Below are positions 4,666 through 5,317 of a stretch of DNA of 5,317 nucleotides, piece by piece; the first letter of the stretch is position 1, and each line of letters opens with the position of its first letter. Made by a program: the position numbers and the translations under genes. The DNA is from Kiritimatiellia bacterium (GTDB lineage: Bacteria > Verrucomicrobiota > Kiritimatiellia > JAAZAB01): positions 1-5,317 of the forward strand of contig JAGYMT010000158.1 in the NCBI GenBank assembly GCA_018400335.1. Reading direction: 5' to 3'. Below the pieces are notes generated by a model. The model was not told the DNA's origin. It made no database searches and saw nothing but the letters and a program-made list of their open reading frames with translations.

Positions 4666-5317
4666 CTATTCCAGCAAGAACACTCTGGTTTCCGGCGCGT
4701 CAAGATCAAATTCGATTCTATCGGAGCTGCGATACAGTCGCTTGCCCGTGATGACGTCCGTCACCTTCCGTTTCCCGGGCAGGCTGATCGTCTTGCGCCC
4801 CGACCGGATTGAATGAAGCGCGACAATGGAGCTGTCGGCCAGGACAATATCGCCGGTGTCCGAATAGACATGAGCGCCCGCATATCGCGCCAGGTTCCGC
4901 CAAAGCGCGGCAGGAATCGGAACGGCGGTGATAAAGACCGACGCCCAGTCGGCGGGACCACGCGCCCCGCCGTCGCTCCCTTCGCCGCGCGCGCCGCGTC
5001 CGAACGACTTCACGGCCAGGCCTGACGCCACGCGCCCCTGCTTGGTCCAGGCCGCGCCGAGGCTGATGGCGCCATTGCCCTCGCGCGGATAGATCGCCGG
5101 GCCGTAAGCGAGCGGACCTCCGATCACGGTGTCGGCATCCAGCCCCTTGGTTATCGGATGATCAAAGCGAGTTATCAGAACGCGTCTTTGACAGTTGGCC
5201 GCAAGCGGATGATGGAAATCGAAGCCGGTCAGCCGCGTCGCAGGGAGCTGGGGCGCGTCATCATTTGCGGGGCGCGGGCCGTCAGGTGGAAGCACAACTC
5301 GTGTGCCGTCCGATATT
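4666..5317 (-). CDS. C-terminal part of a second GH42-like protein (5' end beyond window)
   Basis: An open frame enters from the right edge with no stop, so the GTG at 5295 is an internal valine, not a start. The visible 216 residues begin ISDGTRVVLPPDGP, the end of the trimerisation-like Rossmann domain (compare NGSVVICGPGTG in the 750-residue neighbour). They continue into the same C-terminal domain as that neighbour. Shared landmarks are LAYGPAIYP / YVYGPILQP, an ISLG / IELG strand, a V(K)SFG / IREFG strand, a PIPAALWRNLARYAGAHVYSDTGDIV helix-strand unit, VALH / VAIH, a KTISLP / KIVLP strand, VTDVITGK / VTDAVSGR, and the terminus TRVFLLE / TAVFLLD. The catalytic barrel lies outside the window, so activity cannot be judged. 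It is the first visible gene of the operon, 32 bp before the GHL10-like gene. A G/A/R-rich insertion is present at 4951-4998. Confidence 0.82.
   Translation of the reverse strand, partial: ISDGTRVVLPPDGPRPANDDAPQLPATRLTGFDFHHPLAANCQRRVLITRFDHPITKGLDADTVIGGPLAYGPAIYPREGNGAISLGAAWTKQGRVASGLAVKSFGRGARGEGSDGGARGPADWASVFITAVPIPAALWRNLARYAGAHVYSDTGDIVLADSSIVALHSIRSGRKTISLPGKRKVTDVITGKRLYRSSDRIEFDLDAPETRVFLLE
4951..4998 (-). repeat. GC-rich in-frame insertion in the partial GH42-like gene
   Basis: These 48 bases encode RGARGEGSDGGARGPA between an SFG strand and the following DW, and are about 88% G+C, counted by hand. The position matches the insertion at 1681-1725 in the paralogue, but the nucleotide sequence and exact residues differ. 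No long perfect inverted repeat is visible in this copy. The loop is expected to be exposed and flexible. Confidence 0.55.

Noticed and set aside
5293..5295. GTG as the start of a 209-residue protein
   Set aside because: The frame stays open to the window edge, and the residues before it align with the Rossmann-domain strand of the paralogue, so the gene continues beyond the window.
1..5317. AATATCG at the left end and its reverse complement CGATATT at the right end, as terminal inverted repeats
   Set aside because: The match is only 7 bp, stops abruptly, and both ends cut through coding sequence. Chance or window selection explains it better than a mobile element.
1..5317. CRISPR array, tRNA, rRNA, transposon or phage genes
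   Set aside because: I looked for regularly spaced repeats, cloverleaf-like segments and integrase or transposase motifs and saw none.

Overview
The window reads as a fragment of a Gram-negative-type bacterial genome. All recognisable genes are on the minus strand, so they are transcribed from right to left. The content suggests an uncultured carbohydrate degrader of the Planctomycetes/Verrucomicrobia/Lentisphaerae group. This rests on three things: divergent GH42-like proteins occurring as paralogues, a URO-D-superfamily protein next to sugar hydrolases, and a secreted protein starting with W-rich 'GNW...GNWDDGVPGATDTA' repeats. The assignment is an inference from gene style. There is no phylogenetic marker here.

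Layout in transcription order: (1) 5317-4666, the C-terminal part of a GH42-like (beta-galactosidase-type) protein that enters from the right edge. (2) 4633-3641, a 330-residue TIM-barrel glycoside-hydrolase-like protein (GHL10/DUF187-like) with a strong Shine-Dalgarno. (3) 3648-1396, a complete 750-residue GH42-like protein whose start overlaps the previous stop in ATGAATAA. (4) After a 97-bp AT-richer gap, 1293-268, a 341-residue URO-D-superfamily protein that is not HemE. (5) After a 109-bp intergenic region with a plausible sigma-70 promoter and two short tandem direct repeats, 158-1, the signal peptide and first residues of a secreted protein that runs off the left edge.

Genes 1-3 look like one operon, and gene 4 is probably cotranscribed. 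The complete hydrolase-like proteins have no signal peptide, so they are predicted to act in the cytoplasm on imported oligosaccharides or glycosides. The URO-D-like protein could act on a methyl or other one-carbon group linked to the same substrate; that part is speculation. The secreted protein has its own promoter and appears to be a separate unit.

The most curious structural feature is a 15-16 residue, Gly/Ala/Arg-rich, roughly 90% GC insertion at the same position in the C-terminal domain of both GH42-like paralogues. In one of them the DNA forms a perfect 8-bp hairpin. I see no CRISPR array, tRNA, rRNA, transposase or other mobile element.
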